From Rhodococcus sp. 1163 (GTDB lineage: Bacteria > Actinomycetota > Actinomycetes > Mycobacteriales > Mycobacteriaceae), in assembly GCF_002091985.1 (NCBI RefSeq), contig NZ_MKKX01000020.1, positions 265,546 through 329,545 of the forward strand: DNA of 64,000 nucleotides, read 5' to 3'. The position numbers and the translations under genes are program-made. The notes beneath the pieces were generated by a model. It was given only the letters and a program-made list of their open reading frames with translations, ran no database searches and had not been told where the DNA came from. Of this stretch, positions 14,247 to 24,132 are shown in pieces; the stretch's first letter is position 1, and every line of letters starts with the position of its first letter.

Positions 14247-14711
14247 CTACGTGTCCAGAACGGACAGTGCTTTGTCCCACGCAGACGGATCACGAGCTTC
14301 GCCGGGTTGATTCATCTCGGCGAAACGGACAGCGCCCGATTTGTCGACGACGAACGTTCCCCGGTTGGCGAAGCCGGCTTTGTCGTTGAAGACGCCGTAC
14401 GCCTGCGCCACGGCACCATGTGGCCAGAAATCGGACAGAAGCGGGAAGGTGTAACCCTGCTCTGCTGCCCAGATCTTGTGCGTCGGAGGCGGCCCCACTG
14501 AAATTGCAAGGATTGCGGAATCATCGTTCTCGAACTTGGGCAGTTCGTCGCGCACCTTGCATAGCTCACCCTGGCAGGTGCCGGTGAAAGCTAGCGGATA
14601 GAAGACCAGAAGGACGTTCTTGACGCCGCGATACGACGACAAGCTCACTTCCTGATTGTTCTGGTCTTTGAGGGTGAAGTCCGGCGCTTGTGCGCCTACC
14701 TCGAGTGGCAT
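14247..14711 (-). CDS. ahpE: Peroxiredoxin AhpE
   Basis: This 154-residue thioredoxin-fold peroxidase reduces peroxides and peroxynitrite in the cytosol. The active site FYPLAFTGTCQGELC places the peroxidatic Cys at 46. Mycobacterial AhpE is described as a one-Cys enzyme with Asp after GEL, but here a second Cys stands at 51, five residues on, the spacing of the resolving Cys in BCP-type enzymes. Synteny with the DUF3052 gene, aceE and fabD supports orthology to Rv2238c. It is followed by a strong hairpin. Confidence 0.9.
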   Translation of the reverse strand: MPLEVGAQAPDFTLKDQNNQEVSLSSYRGVKNVLLVFYPLAFTGTCQGELCKVRDELPKFENDDSAILAISVGPPPTHKIWAAEQGYTFPLLSDFWPHGAVAQAYGVFNDKAGFANRGTFVVDKSGAVRFAEMNQPGEARDPSAWDKALSVLDT

Positions 14712-14736
14712 CGAATCGGATTCCTGTTCTCGGGCA

Positions 14737-15159
14737 CTACCGCTTGGTTGCCCGCGTCTTGGGCTGAACCAGTCGGCTACCGATCCAGTCTCCGAGATTG
14801 GCCGCCGAAGTCTGCGTCAACCCTGCGGTCGGTGCCGATTCGGCGATTTCACTCGGTTCGACGTGTCCCGGGAGTCCGGTTTTAGGACTGAGTACCCAGA
14901 CGAAACCGTCGTCCGAGAGAGGTCCGATCGCGTCCATGAGGGCGTCGACAAGGTCACCGTCGCCGTCGCGCCACCACAGCAGCACTACGTCGATCACCTC
15001 GTCGGAGTCCTCGTCGAGGGTCTCACCACCAATGGTGTCCTCGACATCCGCACGCAGATCGTCGTATGTGTCCTCGTCCCAGCCCAGTTCCTGAACGACC
15101 AAGTCGCGAGTGATACCAAGTTTCTGAGCGTAGTTCTGAGCGTCCGCCGCGGCGACCAC
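14737..15159 (-). CDS. DUF3052 family protein (Rv2239c orthologue)
   Basis: It has about 140 residues from the GTG at 15159, which follows a perfect AGGAGG eight bases upstream. The frame extends to an ATG at 15225 but that part is Arg/Cys/Leu-rich and unlike coding. Typical features are YAQKLGITRDLVVQELGWDED, an acidic stretch (DEDSDEVIDVVLLWWRDGDGDL) and GFVWVLSPKTGLPGHVEPSEI. Function is unknown; the gene is conserved next to aceE in mycolata. It is divergent from aceE. Confidence 0.8.
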   Translation of the reverse strand: MVAAADAQNYAQKLGITRDLVVQELGWDEDTYDDLRADVEDTIGGETLDEDSDEVIDVVLLWWRDGDGDLVDALMDAIGPLSDDGFVWVLSPKTGLPGHVEPSEIAESAPTAGLTQTSAANLGDWIGSRLVQPKTRATKR

Positions 15160-15416
15160 GGTGGTGACCTCCTTGCATAGTGGGTGAAGTAGTGCAAGCG
15201 AACAGGGTTTGCGCCGTATCCGCAAGCTGACCGCGCCGAAGTTGCGTAGATAAATTTCTACTGGTGGGTATTGGGACTCTCCTTTACCTGCCTCGGAGAT
15301 GTGTAGGAGGATTGATGAGAATCACCGGAATGAGGAATGTCGATCGCCGTCACAGAAGGCGAAAGGCCTGGAACGGTTGCCCCACCGAGCGACCGCCACA
15401 TTGAGGAGTACACACG

Positions 15417-18263
15417 TTGTCCGAGTTGAACCAGGACGACCGGCAGAACACACATGCTGCCGGCAAGACACCCGCGCCTACAGGCTCGGACGGTCGAGTA
15501 CGCGTCATCCGCGAGGGTGTCGCGTCTTATCTGCCCGACATCGACAGCGACGAGACCAACGAATGGATCGAATCCTTCGACGGTCTGCTGGAGCGGTCGG
15601 GCCCGTCCCGCGCCCGGTACTTGATGCTGCGTTTGCTGGAGCGGGCTGGTGAACGGCGGGTCGCGCTGCCGTCACTGACGTCGACGGACTACGTCAACAC
15701 CATTCCTACCGAGAACGAGCCCTGGTTCCCCGGTGACGAAGAGGTCGAACGCCGCTACCGTGCCTGGATCCGCTGGAACGCCGCGATCATGGTGCACCGC
15801 GCGCAGCGCCCCGGCGTCGGCGTGGGCGGGCACATCTCGACGTATGCGTCGTCGGCAGCGTTGTACGAGGTCGGGTTCAACCACTTTTTCCGTGGCAAGG
15901 ATCACCCGGGCGGTGGCGACCACATATTCATTCAGGGCCACGCCTCCCCCGGCATCTATGCCCGCGCATTCCTCGAAGGACGCATTCCTGCCGAGCGCAT
16001 GGACGGCTTCCGTCAGGAATACAGCCACAGCGATTCCGGCGGCGGTCTGCCGTCGTACCCGCACCCGCGCTTGATGCAGGACTTCTGGGAATTCCCGACG
16101 GTATCGATGGGCCTCGGGCCCATGAACGCCATCTACCAGGCACGATTCAATCACTACCTGGAAGATCGCAAGATCAAGGACACCTCCGACCAGCATGTGT
16201 GGGCATTCCTGGGCGACGGCGAGATGGATGAGCCCGAGTCGCGCGGTCTGGCGCACGTAGCCGCGACGGAGGGTCTCGACAATCTGACGTTCGTGGTGAA
16301 CTGCAACTTGCAGCGCCTCGACGGCCCGGTCCGCGGAAACGGGAAGATCATCCAGGAACTGGAGTCCTTCTTCCGCGGCGCGGGCTGGAATGTCATCAAG
16401 GTCGTCTGGGGCCGCGAGTGGGATGCGTTGCTACATGCAGATCGCGACGGCGCGTTGGTCAACCTGATGAACACCACGCCCGACGGCGATTTTCAGACGT
16501 ACAAGGCCAACGACGGTGGCTATGTTCGCGACCACTTCTTCGGGCGTGACCCCCGCACCAAAGAACTGGTCAAGGATTTGACCGACGCCGAGATCTGGAA
16601 TCTCAAGCGCGGTGGCCACGATTACCGCAAGGTCCACGCGGCGTATGCCGCTGCCATGGCACACAAGGGCCAGCCGACGGTCATCCTGGCGCACACGATC
16701 AAGGGCTACACGCTCGGCAAGCTCTTCGAGGGCCGCAACGCGACGCACCAGATGAAGAAGCTCACCCTCGACGATCTCAAGACTTTCCGCGACCTGCAAC
16801 GTATCCCGATCTCCGACGAGGAGCTCGAGAAGGATCCGTACATGCCGCCGTACTACCACCCCGGCAAAGATTCACCGGAGATCGCGTACATGCTCGATCG
16901 GCGCAAGACACTCGGCGGATTCGTTCCGGAGCGTCGGGTGAGTCCGGCTCCGCTGCCACAGCCTGACGACAAGACGTACGCAACGCTGCTCAAGGGCTCC
17001 GGCAAGCAGGAAGTCGCCACCACCATGGCACTCGTGCGAGTGATGAAGGAACTGCTTCGGGACAAGGAGATCGGTCACCGAATCGTGCCGATCATCCCCG
17101 ACGAGGCCCGCACCTTCGGCATGGATTCGTGGTTCCCGTCGCTGAAGATCTACAACCGGAACGGCCAGCTCTACACGTCGGTGGACTCCGAACTCATGCT
17201 CGCCTACAAGGAAAGCTCGATCGGACAGATCCTGCACGAGGGCATCAACGAGGCAGGCTCGACGGCGTCGTTCACCGCCGTCGGAACGTCGTACGCAACG
17301 CACGGCGAGGTCATGATCCCGCTGTACATCTTCTACTCGATGTTCGGTTTCCAGCGGACCGGTGACGGCCTGTGGGCGGCAGCCGATCAGATGGCACGTG
17401 GATTCGTCCTCGGTGCCACCGCCGGCCGCACCACGCTGACGGGTGAGGGTCTCCAGCACGCCGACGGCCATTCGCTGTTGTTGGCGTCGACCAACCCGGC
17501 CGCGGTTACCTACGATCCGGCGTTCGGTTACGAGATCGCGCACATCGTCAAGGACGGCTTGCGCCGGATGTACGGCGGGACAAAGGGGCCGGACGGTGAG
17601 TTGCTGCCAGGCTTCGGCGGGGAGAACATCTTCTACTACATCACCTTGTACAACGAGCCGTATCAGCATCCGGCGCAGCCCGAGGACCTCGATGTCGACG
17701 GGTTGCTCAAGGGCATCTACCTGTTCGAGAAGCCGCAGGAGGGCGACGGGCCGGAGGCGCAGATCCTCGCGTCGGGTGTCGGAATCGTCGCGGCCCGCAA
17801 GGCCCGCGAACTACTCGAATCCGAATGGCACGTCCGCTCGGGTGTCTGGTCGGTCACCTCGTGGGGTGAACTGCGCCGAGACGGCGTCGAGTCGGAAAAG
17901 GATGCGCTGCGCGATCCAGGGGCCGAGAAGCGGGTTCCGTACATCACTCAGGCCCTGTCGAGCGCTGCTGGTCCAGTTGTAGCCGCATCGGATTGGATGC
18001 GTGCGGTCCCGGACCAGATCCGTCAGTGGGTTCCAGGCGACTACGTCACGCTCGGGACCGATGGGTTCGGATTCTCCGATACCCGTCCCGCAGCAAGACG
18101 GGTGTTCAACGTCGACGCCGAGTCCATCGTCGTCGCAGTGTTGTCTGCGCTGGCGACGTCGGGCGAGATCGATCGGTCCAAGGCCGTCGAGGCAGCCGAG
18201 AAGTACCGCATCGACGATGTCCTCGCGGCTCCCACGTCGTACACCGACACCGGCTCCGCGTAG
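15417..18263 (+). CDS. aceE: Pyruvate dehydrogenase E1 component, homodimeric type
   Basis: The 948-residue thiamine-diphosphate enzyme decarboxylates pyruvate and acetylates the E2 lipoyl domain. It has the AceE layout: [21 protein letters not shown] near 140, the ThDP-binding [10 protein letters not shown]...[15 protein letters not shown] near 265-300, and the pyrimidine/transketolase-like domains after about 520. Translation starts at TTG 15417, ten bases after GAGGA; no ATG or GTG fits better. Homodimeric E1 is the form used by mycolata in the shared PDH/ODH complex. It supplies acetyl-CoA next to the FAS-II genes and ends in a strong hairpin. Confidence 0.95.
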   Translation: MSELNQDDRQNTHAAGKTPAPTGSDGRVRVIREGVASYLPDIDSDETNEWIESFDGLLERSGPSRARYLMLRLLERAGERRVALPSLTSTDYVNTIPTENEPWFPGDEEVERRYRAWIRWNAAIMVHRAQRPGVGVGGHISTYASSAALYEVGFNHFFRGKDHPGGGDHIFIQGHASPGIYARAFLEGRIPAERMDGFRQEYSHSDSGGGLPSYPHPRLMQDFWEFPTVSMGLGPMNAIYQARFNHYLEDRKIKDTSDQHVWAFLGDGEMDEPESRGLAHVAATEGLDNLTFVVNCNLQRLDGPVRGNGKIIQELESFFRGAGWNVIKVVWGREWDALLHADRDGALVNLMNTTPDGDFQTYKANDGGYVRDHFFGRDPRTKELVKDLTDAEIWNLKRGGHDYRKVHAAYAAAMAHKGQPTVILAHTIKGYTLGKLFEGRNATHQMKKLTLDDLKTFRDLQRIPISDEELEKDPYMPPYYHPGKDSPEIAYMLDRRKTLGGFVPERRVSPAPLPQPDDKTYATLLKGSGKQEVATTMALVRVMKELLRDKEIGHRIVPIIPDEARTFGMDSWFPSLKIYNRNGQLYTSVDSELMLAYKESSIGQILHEGINEAGSTASFTAVGTSYATHGEVMIPLYIFYSMFGFQRTGDGLWAAADQMARGFVLGATAGRTTLTGEGLQHADGHSLLLASTNPAAVTYDPAFGYEIAHIVKDGLRRMYGGTKGPDGELLPGFGGENIFYYITLYNEPYQHPAQPEDLDVDGLLKGIYLFEKPQEGDGPEAQILASGVGIVAARKARELLESEWHVRSGVWSVTSWGELRRDGVESEKDALRDPGAEKRVPYITQALSSAAGPVVAASDWMRAVPDQIRQWVPGDYVTLGTDGFGFSDTRPAARRVFNVDAESIVVAVLSALATSGEIDRSKAVEAAEKYRIDDVLAAPTSYTDTGSA

Positions 18264-18279
18264 CTCGCGGAGTCCGGTA

Positions 18280-18325
18280 CGCCCGCCTGCTCGTGTCCAT
18301 GTCCTCGGACGCGAGCAGGCGGGCG
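18280..18325. terminator. 14-bp hairpin after aceE
   Basis: CGCCCGCCTGCTCG (18280-18293) pairs perfectly with CGAGCAGGCGGGCG (18312-18325), with a nested GTCC/GGAC pair in the loop. It lies 17 bp after the aceE stop and 12 bp before the mabR start. It should separate the PDH transcript from the regulator, or act as a leader structure of mabR. Confidence 0.75.
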
Positions 18326-18337
18326 TAGGTTTTGCCT

Positions 18338-19753
18338 ATGGTCCACGACAAGAGCGCAGCCCGCGGAGTGACCGCGGGGCACGACAGCGCAGACTTCGAA
18401 GTGACCGAAAAACACGAGAGCGCACCGAAGACCGGGACGCATCACCAGGACGACCAGGACGGCCACATCACCGACAACGAGGTACATCTACCGGTGAAGG
18501 CAATCACGCCCTCCAGAGCGAAGCGCGACCCCCTTCCCGACGCTCTTCTTCGGCGCGTGAAGCAGTTCTCGGGTCGCCTGTCCACTGAAGCTGTGACGAC
18601 GATGCAGGATCAGTTGCCGTTCTTCGGCGGCCTGGATGCGGCGCAGCGGGCGAGCGTGCAGTTGCTGATTCAGACGGCGGTGGACAACTTTCTTGAGTGG
18701 CTGAAGAATCCGCAGAGCGATATTCGTTTCAGCCTCGATGCTTTCCAGGTCATTCCTCAGGATTTGGCGCGGCGGTTGACTCTTCGCCAGACGGTCGACA
18801 TGGTCCGGGTCGCCATGGAGTTCTTCGAACAGTGGCTTCCGGCTCTTGCGCGCAATGATCAGCAATTGGTTGCTCTGACCGAGGCGGTGTTGCGGTACGG
18901 CCGTGAGCTGGGTTTCGCGGCGGCGTCGGTGTATGCCAGTGCGGCGGAGTCGAGGGGTGCGTGGGATACCCGCCTGGAGGCTCTCGTCGTCGATGCGGTC
19001 GTTCGCGGGGATACGGGGTCCGACATGCTTTCGCGAGCTGCCACGTTGAACTGGGATGCCACTGCGCCTGCGACAGTTCTGGTCGGCACTCCACCCGAGG
19101 ATCAGGGTGTATCCGTGGTCAGCACGGTGCACATGGTTGCGCAGAAGCACAATCGCGCAGCTCTCGCGGTCGTGCAGGGGACGCGGCTCGTCATGGTTGT
19201 CAGTGGCCAGCTTATCGACAGCGCCGCGAACACTGCATTCCTGACTGACATGTTGCAGAATTTTTCCGAGGGCCCTGTTGTCATCGGTCCGACGACTCGC
19301 ACGTTGGGCGCTGCCCATTCGAGTGCGGTGGAAGCGTTCGCGGGCATGCAGGCGGTTGCGGGATGGCGCGGTGCCCCTCGGCCCGTTCACGCTGGAGAGC
19401 TGCTACCAGAGCGTGCGTTGCTCGGCGACTCGGCGGCCATCGCGACGCTCAACGAGCACTTGGTCGCACCTTTGGCTGCGGCCGGTTCTGGCTTGGCGGA
19501 CACCCTCGACGCATACCTCGATTGTGGTGGCGCCGTCGAGACCTGTGCGCGACAGCTGTTTGTTCATCCAAATACTGTCCGGTATCGGCTGAAGCGAATA
19601 GCCGAAGTTACGGGACGGGACCCGACGCAATCGCGTGATGCGTACGTGCTTCGTGTTGCGGCAACGGTAGGTCGACTGGCTCGAACTCATCACGAACCGC
19701 AGTATCCTGTCCCACAGACCACACACGTAACATTCGGTGAGGTAGTTACGTAA
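18338..19753 (+). CDS. mabR: PucR-type regulator of FAS-II/mycolate synthesis (MabR)
   Basis: This is a 471-residue regulator. The N-terminal 60 residues are polar, a helical RsbRD-like region follows (LLRRVKQFSGRLSTEAV to about 200), and the C-terminal PucR HTH_30 is LDAYLDCGGAVETCARQLFVHPNTVRYRLKRIAEVTGRDP. It is the positional orthologue of Rv2242 (MabR), known to bind the fasII promoter and control fabD-acpM-kas expression. The ATG at 18338 is preferred over a TTG two codons upstream. It ends with TAA inside the palindrome GTTACGTAAC (19745-19754). Confidence 0.85.
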   Translation: MVHDKSAARGVTAGHDSADFEVTEKHESAPKTGTHHQDDQDGHITDNEVHLPVKAITPSRAKRDPLPDALLRRVKQFSGRLSTEAVTTMQDQLPFFGGLDAAQRASVQLLIQTAVDNFLEWLKNPQSDIRFSLDAFQVIPQDLARRLTLRQTVDMVRVAMEFFEQWLPALARNDQQLVALTEAVLRYGRELGFAAASVYASAAESRGAWDTRLEALVVDAVVRGDTGSDMLSRAATLNWDATAPATVLVGTPPEDQGVSVVSTVHMVAQKHNRAALAVVQGTRLVMVVSGQLIDSAANTAFLTDMLQNFSEGPVVIGPTTRTLGAAHSSAVEAFAGMQAVAGWRGAPRPVHAGELLPERALLGDSAAIATLNEHLVAPLAAAGSGLADTLDAYLDCGGAVETCARQLFVHPNTVRYRLKRIAEVTGRDPTQSRDAYVLRVAATVGRLARTHHEPQYPVPQTTHVTFGEVVT

Positions 19754-19792
19754 CGTAGTAGTACGTGCCGGCGATGCGAACACTCCACAAGG

Positions 19793-19817
19793 CAATTTGT
19801 TGGATCCCCACAAATTG
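19793..19817. promoter_or_regulatory. Inverted repeat in the fabD promoter (probable MabR operator)
   Basis: CAATTTGT (19793-19800) and ACAAATTG (19810-19817) form a perfect 8-bp inverted repeat with a 9-base spacer, 63 bp upstream of the fabD start. From memory, mycobacterial MabR recognises an inverted TTTTGT-N9-ACAAAA element. The spacing and core agree, so this is the likely binding site of the adjacent regulator. Confidence 0.65.
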
Positions 19818-19880
19818 AGTGCCGAGAGTTCATCGAGAGCGACATCTCCCAAACAGGCCTTCACAGTGTTCTCTTAACGA

Positions 19881-20780
19881 GTGATTGCGTTGCTTGCGCC
19901 CGGACAGGGCTCCCAGACACCCGGCATGCTCGTGCCGTGGCTCGAACTACCCGGTGCCGCGGACCGTGTTGCTTTATGGTCCAAGGCATCCGGACTCGAC
20001 CTTGCTCGGCTGGGCACCACAGCTACAGCGGAGGAAATCACCGACACGTCGGTGACACAGCCACTCGTCGTCGCTGCCGCGCTCCTCGCCTTCGAGGAGA
20101 TAGCCAGCCAGGGATTGCTGCAAGATGACGCGATCATCGCCGGCCATTCGGTCGGCGAACTCGCGGGCGCAGCGATAGCCGGGGTGATTTCGGCCGACGA
20201 GGCCGTCACACTGGCGGCCGTGCGCGGCGCTGAGATGGCCAAAGCCTGTGCACTCGAACCGACTGGGATGTCTGCGGTGCTCGGCGGCGCCGAGTCCGAG
20301 GTTCTGGCTCGTCTCGAAGAACTCGGTCTCGAACCAGCCAATGTCAACGCCGCCGGACAGATCGTGGCGGCCGGGTTGCTGACAGCGTTGGCCGAACTCG
20401 CCGCCAACCCCCCGGAGAAGGCCCGCGTTCGCGCATTGCCTGTCGCCGGCGCTTTCCACACCCGCTTCATGGCACCGGCACAGGACGCGGTCGCGACGGC
20501 GGCAGCAGCGATCACGCCTTCGCAACCAACGCGGACTCTGCTCTCGAACTCCGACGGCAAAGCAGTCACCTCGGGCGCGGATGCGCTGACCAAGCTCGCC
20601 GCCCAGGTCACCAAACCTGTTCGATGGGATCTGTGCACTGCGACTTTGAAAGATCTCGCGGTGTCGTCCGTCGTCGAACTACCACCGTCAGGCGCCCTCG
20701 TCGGAATTGCCAAGCGCGAGATGCGCGGTATTCCGAACCTCGGATTGAAGAAGCCCGAGGATATTGCGGCACTGGCCTAG
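19881..20780 (+). CDS. fabD: Malonyl-CoA:ACP transacylase
   Basis: The 299-residue FabD transfers malonyl groups from CoA to the acyl carrier protein to feed FAS-II elongation. The N-terminus has the GQGSQ oxyanion motif, the nucleophile Ser90 lies in GHSVGEL, and the catalytic His193 lies in GAFHTRFM. It starts at GTG 19881, and starting MIALLAPGQGSQ matches the family. It is the first gene of the fabD-acpM-kasA-accD6 cluster, downstream of mabR and the inverted repeat. Confidence 0.95.
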   Translation: MIALLAPGQGSQTPGMLVPWLELPGAADRVALWSKASGLDLARLGTTATAEEITDTSVTQPLVVAAALLAFEEIASQGLLQDDAIIAGHSVGELAGAAIAGVISADEAVTLAAVRGAEMAKACALEPTGMSAVLGGAESEVLARLEELGLEPANVNAAGQIVAAGLLTALAELAANPPEKARVRALPVAGAFHTRFMAPAQDAVATAAAAITPSQPTRTLLSNSDGKAVTSGADALTKLAAQVTKPVRWDLCTATLKDLAVSSVVELPPSGALVGIAKREMRGIPNLGLKKPEDIAALA

Positions 20781-20949
20781 CTCGACAAAAGACCTCCCGT
20801 AGCTGATTCGTTACGGGTTCAGGGTGCGCTCTCGTAAGAGATGCGCGCGTGGCGTGTAGATACACAGCACGCCGCAGAATACGCAGGATCAGCATCGAAC
20901 TTCGGCGCATCGATTCACGGTGCACCGACACAATGAAGGGAGCCACGCA

Positions 20950-21252
20950 GTGGCCAGCCAGGAAGACCTCATCGCCGGACTTGCAGAGATCATCGAGGAG
21001 GTCACGGGTATCGAACCCTCCGAGGTGACCATCGACAAGTCCTTCGTGGACGACCTCGATATCGACTCGCTGTCGATGGTCGAGATCGCCGTTCAGACCG
21101 AAGACAAGTACGGCGTGAAGATCCCCGACGAAGACCTCGCAAGCCTGCGCACCGTCGGTGACGCAGTTGCGTACATCCAGAAGCTCGAAGCAGAGAACCC
21201 CGACGCTGCCGAAGCAATCAAGGCCAAGCTCGACGACTCCGCGAGCGAGTGA
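20950..21252 (+). CDS. acpM: Meromycolate-extension acyl carrier protein
   Basis: This 100-residue acidic carrier protein holds the growing meromycolyl chain. The phosphopantetheine attachment Ser40 sits in [12 protein letters not shown]. The C-terminal extension past the normal ACP fold ([22 protein letters not shown]) is typical of AcpM. The GTG at 20950 follows GAAGGGA; the ATG 10 codons upstream lacks coding character. The 169-bp gap after fabD contains short inverted repeats (CCCGTA/TACGGG at 20796-20817; GGCGTG/CACGCC around 20850) that may shape the leader. It overlaps or nearly abuts kasA. Confidence 0.95.
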   Translation: MASQEDLIAGLAEIIEEVTGIEPSEVTIDKSFVDDLDIDSLSMVEIAVQTEDKYGVKIPDEDLASLRTVGDAVAYIQKLEAENPDAAEAIKAKLDDSASE

Positions 21253-21260
21253 GAGAAACC

Positions 21261-22511
21261 ATGACCAACCCATCCACAGCCAATGGACGCTTCCCGAATG
21301 TCGTCGTCACCAGCCTCGCTGCGACCACGTCCATCGCGGGCGATGTCGACGCGACGTGGAAGGGTCTGCTGAACGGCGAGAGCGGCATTGGCGTACTCGA
21401 AGATGACTTCATCGCCGAGTACGACCTCCCCGTTCGAATCGGCGGACACCTCGCGGTCAGTCCGTCGAGCCTGCTCACGCGAGTGGAGATGCGGCGACTG
21501 AGCTATGTGGAGCAGCTTTCCACTGTGCTCGGCCGCGAGGTATGGAAGAACGCTGGCAGCCCCGAGGTGGATCCGCTCCGCCTCGCCGTCTCCATCGGCA
21601 CCGGTCTCGGCGGTGGTGACTCGCTCATCGATGCCGTCGACAAGCTCAAGACCGGTGGGTACCGCAAGGTCTCTCCACTCGCAGTTCAGATGGTCATGCC
21701 GAACGGCCCCGCAGCGGTGGTCGGTTTGGAACTCAAGGCACAGGCCGGAGTCATCACTCCGGTATCTGCGTGCTCTTCAGGGTCGGAAGCCATCGCTCAC
21801 GCGTGGCGAATGATCGTGATGGGCGACGCCGACATGGTTGTCACCGGTGGCGTCGAGGGATTCATCGACGCGGTGCCGATCGCGAGTTTCTCGATGATGC
21901 GCGCGATGAGCACCAACAACGACAATCCGAAGGGTGCGTCGCGGCCGTTCGACAAAGACCGGGATGGGTTCGTGTTCGGCGAGGCCGGTGCGCTCATGGT
22001 CATCGAGACCGAAGAGCACGCCAAAGCGCGTGGAGCCACGATCCATGCACGTCTTCTCGGCGCCGGTATCACCTCGGACGGATTCCACCTCGTGGCACCC
22101 GATCCCGAAGGAACCGGAGCGGCTCGGGCGATGACCCGGGCGATCGAAACAGCAGGACTGCAGAAGTCCGACATCACGCACGTGAATGCACACGCGACGG
22201 CAACACCGATCGGTGACACCGCCGAAGCGCTTGCAATCAACAAGGCGGTCGGTAACCATGCAGCGGTTTATGCACCGAAGTCCGCACTGGGACACTCGAT
22301 CGGCGCCGTCGGCGCACTCGAGTCGGTGCTGACGGTGCTGGCAGTGCGCGAGGGAATCATTCCTCCCACACTGAATTTGGATAATCAGGATCCGAAGATC
22401 GATCTCGATGTCGTCAAGGGCGAGCCCCGCGTCGGACAGATCGACTACGCGATCAACAACTCGTTCGGATTCGGTGGGCACAACGTCGCGCTCGCCTTCG
22501 GTCGAGCTTGA
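21261..22511 (+). CDS. kasA: Beta-ketoacyl-ACP synthase KasA
   Basis: The 416-residue condensing enzyme elongates acyl-AcpM in FAS-II. With the ATG at 21261 the catalytic triad falls at Cys171 (SACSSGS), His311 (AHATATP) and His345 (LGHSIGA), the same numbering as M. tuberculosis KasA, which fixes the start. A GTG at 21249 overlapping the acpM stop is the alternative. The gatekeeper GFGGHN motif is present near the C-terminus. Only one kas gene is here; mycobacterial kasB has no counterpart before accD6. Confidence 0.95.
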   Translation: MTNPSTANGRFPNVVVTSLAATTSIAGDVDATWKGLLNGESGIGVLEDDFIAEYDLPVRIGGHLAVSPSSLLTRVEMRRLSYVEQLSTVLGREVWKNAGSPEVDPLRLAVSIGTGLGGGDSLIDAVDKLKTGGYRKVSPLAVQMVMPNGPAAVVGLELKAQAGVITPVSACSSGSEAIAHAWRMIVMGDADMVVTGGVEGFIDAVPIASFSMMRAMSTNNDNPKGASRPFDKDRDGFVFGEAGALMVIETEEHAKARGATIHARLLGAGITSDGFHLVAPDPEGTGAARAMTRAIETAGLQKSDITHVNAHATATPIGDTAEALAINKAVGNHAAVYAPKSALGHSIGAVGALESVLTVLAVREGIIPPTLNLDNQDPKIDLDVVKGEPRVGQIDYAINNSFGFGGHNVALAFGRA

Positions 22512-22556
22512 TCCTGTCCGAGTAGTTCACTCGTGACGATCGAGCTCACACTCGAA

Positions 22557-22590
22557 CCCCGGGAGGGGTCCTACTCGACCTCTCCCGGGG
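22557..22590. terminator. Hairpin between kasA and accD6
   Basis: CCCCGGGAG (22557-22565) pairs with CTCCCGGGG (22582-22590) around 16 bases in the 113-bp gap. No T-run follows. It could be an attenuator or RNA-stability element that sets accD6 expression apart from the rest of the cluster. Confidence 0.55.
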
Positions 22591-22624
22591 ATCGCCCGCC
22601 CCGGGCATCAAGAAGGAGAACGCG

Positions 22625-24058
22625 ATGACCATCTTGTCCCCCGCTACTCGGTCCCACCACGCGACCGATCCCCGCGATCCGGTCGCGCGGCTCGAGAAGC
22701 TCTTCGACGCGGGGACAATGGTTCCGCTCCACGACCGTGACAAATCCGGTCTACTCGCAGCTTCCGGTGACATCGACGGCGTTCACAGCGTCGCGTACTG
22801 CTCCGACGCCACCGTCATGGGTGGCGCAATGGGTGTCGATGGGTGCAAGCACATTGTCTCGGCCATCGACATCGCACTCGAACGAAATGCTCCCATCGTG
22901 GGAATTTGGCATTCCGGCGGAGCCCGACTCGCTGAGGGCGTCGAAGCTCTGCATGCAGTCGGCCTCGTATTCGAGGCCATGGTTCGCGCCTCCGGGGTTG
23001 TCCCCCAGATCTCCGTCGTCCTCGGTTTCGCTGCCGGCGGCGCCGCGTACGGCCCAGCCCTCACCGACGTCGTCATCATGGCTCCCGAAGGACGTGTATT
23101 CGTCACCGGTCCCGATGTCGTACGCAGTGTGACGGGCGAGCAAGTGGACATGGTGTCTCTCGGCGGACCGGATACGCACCACAAGAAGTCCGGCGTCTGC
23201 CACATCGTCGCGGACGACGAGCTCGACGCCCTCACGCGCGCACGTCGACTGGTCTCCATGTTCAGCGAGCAGGGCGCATTCGACATCGCCGCCGCTGAAC
23301 ATGGTGACACCGACCTCAAAGCACTACTGCCCGAGTCGAATCGGCGCGCCTACGACGTACATCCCGTCATCGACGAGCTTCTCGACAATGTCGAGGGCGA
23401 GTCGACGTTCGAGGAATTCCAGGGCGGCTGGGCTCGTAGCATCGTCATCGGTCTCGGTCGACTCAGTGGCCGGACCGTCGGCGTGATCGCCAACAATCCG
23501 ATTCGCCTCGGCGGGTGCCTCAACTCCGAAAGCGCCGAGAAGGCAGCACGATTCGTCCGCCTGTGCGACGCGTTCGGCATCCCGCTCGTGGTTGTCGTCG
23601 ACGTTCCCGGCTACTTGCCGGGCGTCAGCATGGAGTGGGAGGGCGTCGTCCGTCGTGGCGCAAAGCTCCTGCACGCATTCGCCGAAGCCAAGGTTCCGCG
23701 AGTCACCCTGGTGACTCGCAAGATCTACGGCGGTGCGTACATCGCGATGAACGCGCGGGCCCTCGGCGCTACCGCGGTCTACGCCTGGCCTGGTTCCGAG
23801 GTCGCTGTCATGGGCGCCAAGGCTGCGGTTGGGATTCTGCACAAGAAGGCGTTGGCAGTTGCGCCGGAAGAAGAGCGCGAGGCGCTACACGACCGACTGA
23901 CAGTGGAGCACGAAACCATCGCCGGTGGCGTCGACCGGGCCGTGGCCATCGGCGTCGTCGACGCGGTCATCGAGCCTGCCCTCACGCGTTCGACCATCGC
24001 AAAGGCATTGGCCGCTGCGCCTGCAGCGCGTGGCAACCACAAGAACATCCCGCTGTAA
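22625..24058 (+). CDS. accD6: Acyl-CoA carboxylase beta subunit (carboxyltransferase) AccD6
   Basis: The 477-residue carboxyltransferase makes malonyl-CoA from acetyl-CoA together with a biotinylated alpha subunit encoded elsewhere. The two crotonase-like halves are clear: the N-terminal acyl-CoA-binding part with WHSGGARLAEGVEALHAVG and GFAAGGAAYGPALTD, and the C-terminal biotin-binding part with NNPIRLGGCLNSESAEKAARFVRLCDAF, VDVPGYLPG and RKIYGGAYIAMN. AAGAAGGAG precedes the ATG. The position after kasA matches Rv2247. A bidirectional terminator follows. Confidence 0.93.
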   Translation: MTILSPATRSHHATDPRDPVARLEKLFDAGTMVPLHDRDKSGLLAASGDIDGVHSVAYCSDATVMGGAMGVDGCKHIVSAIDIALERNAPIVGIWHSGGARLAEGVEALHAVGLVFEAMVRASGVVPQISVVLGFAAGGAAYGPALTDVVIMAPEGRVFVTGPDVVRSVTGEQVDMVSLGGPDTHHKKSGVCHIVADDELDALTRARRLVSMFSEQGAFDIAAAEHGDTDLKALLPESNRRAYDVHPVIDELLDNVEGESTFEEFQGGWARSIVIGLGRLSGRTVGVIANNPIRLGGCLNSESAEKAARFVRLCDAFGIPLVVVVDVPGYLPGVSMEWEGVVRRGAKLLHAFAEAKVPRVTLVTRKIYGGAYIAMNARALGATAVYAWPGSEVAVMGAKAAVGILHKKALAVAPEEEREALHDRLTVEHETIAGGVDRAVAIGVVDAVIEPALTRSTIAKALAAAPAARGNHKNIPL

Positions 24059-24074
24059 CCGCTTGGAGCGGAAA

Positions 24075-24119
24075 GAAAAGCAGTGCGCTGGTGTCTCGGA
24101 CACCGGGGCACTGCTTTTC
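24075..24119. terminator. Bidirectional rho-independent-type terminator
   Basis: GAAAAGCAGTGC (24075-24086) pairs with GCACTGCTTTTC (24108-24119), and inside it GGTGTC pairs with GACACC. The stem ends in TTTT on the plus strand and, read the other way, on the minus strand too. It separates accD6 from the convergent cold-shock gene. Confidence 0.85.
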
Positions 24120-24132
24120 CGGCTACAGAGAG

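Noticed and set aside
22512..22624. A missing or degraded kasB between kasA and accD6
   Set aside because: Only 113 bp separate the genes and they contain a hairpin; there is no ketosynthase remnant.
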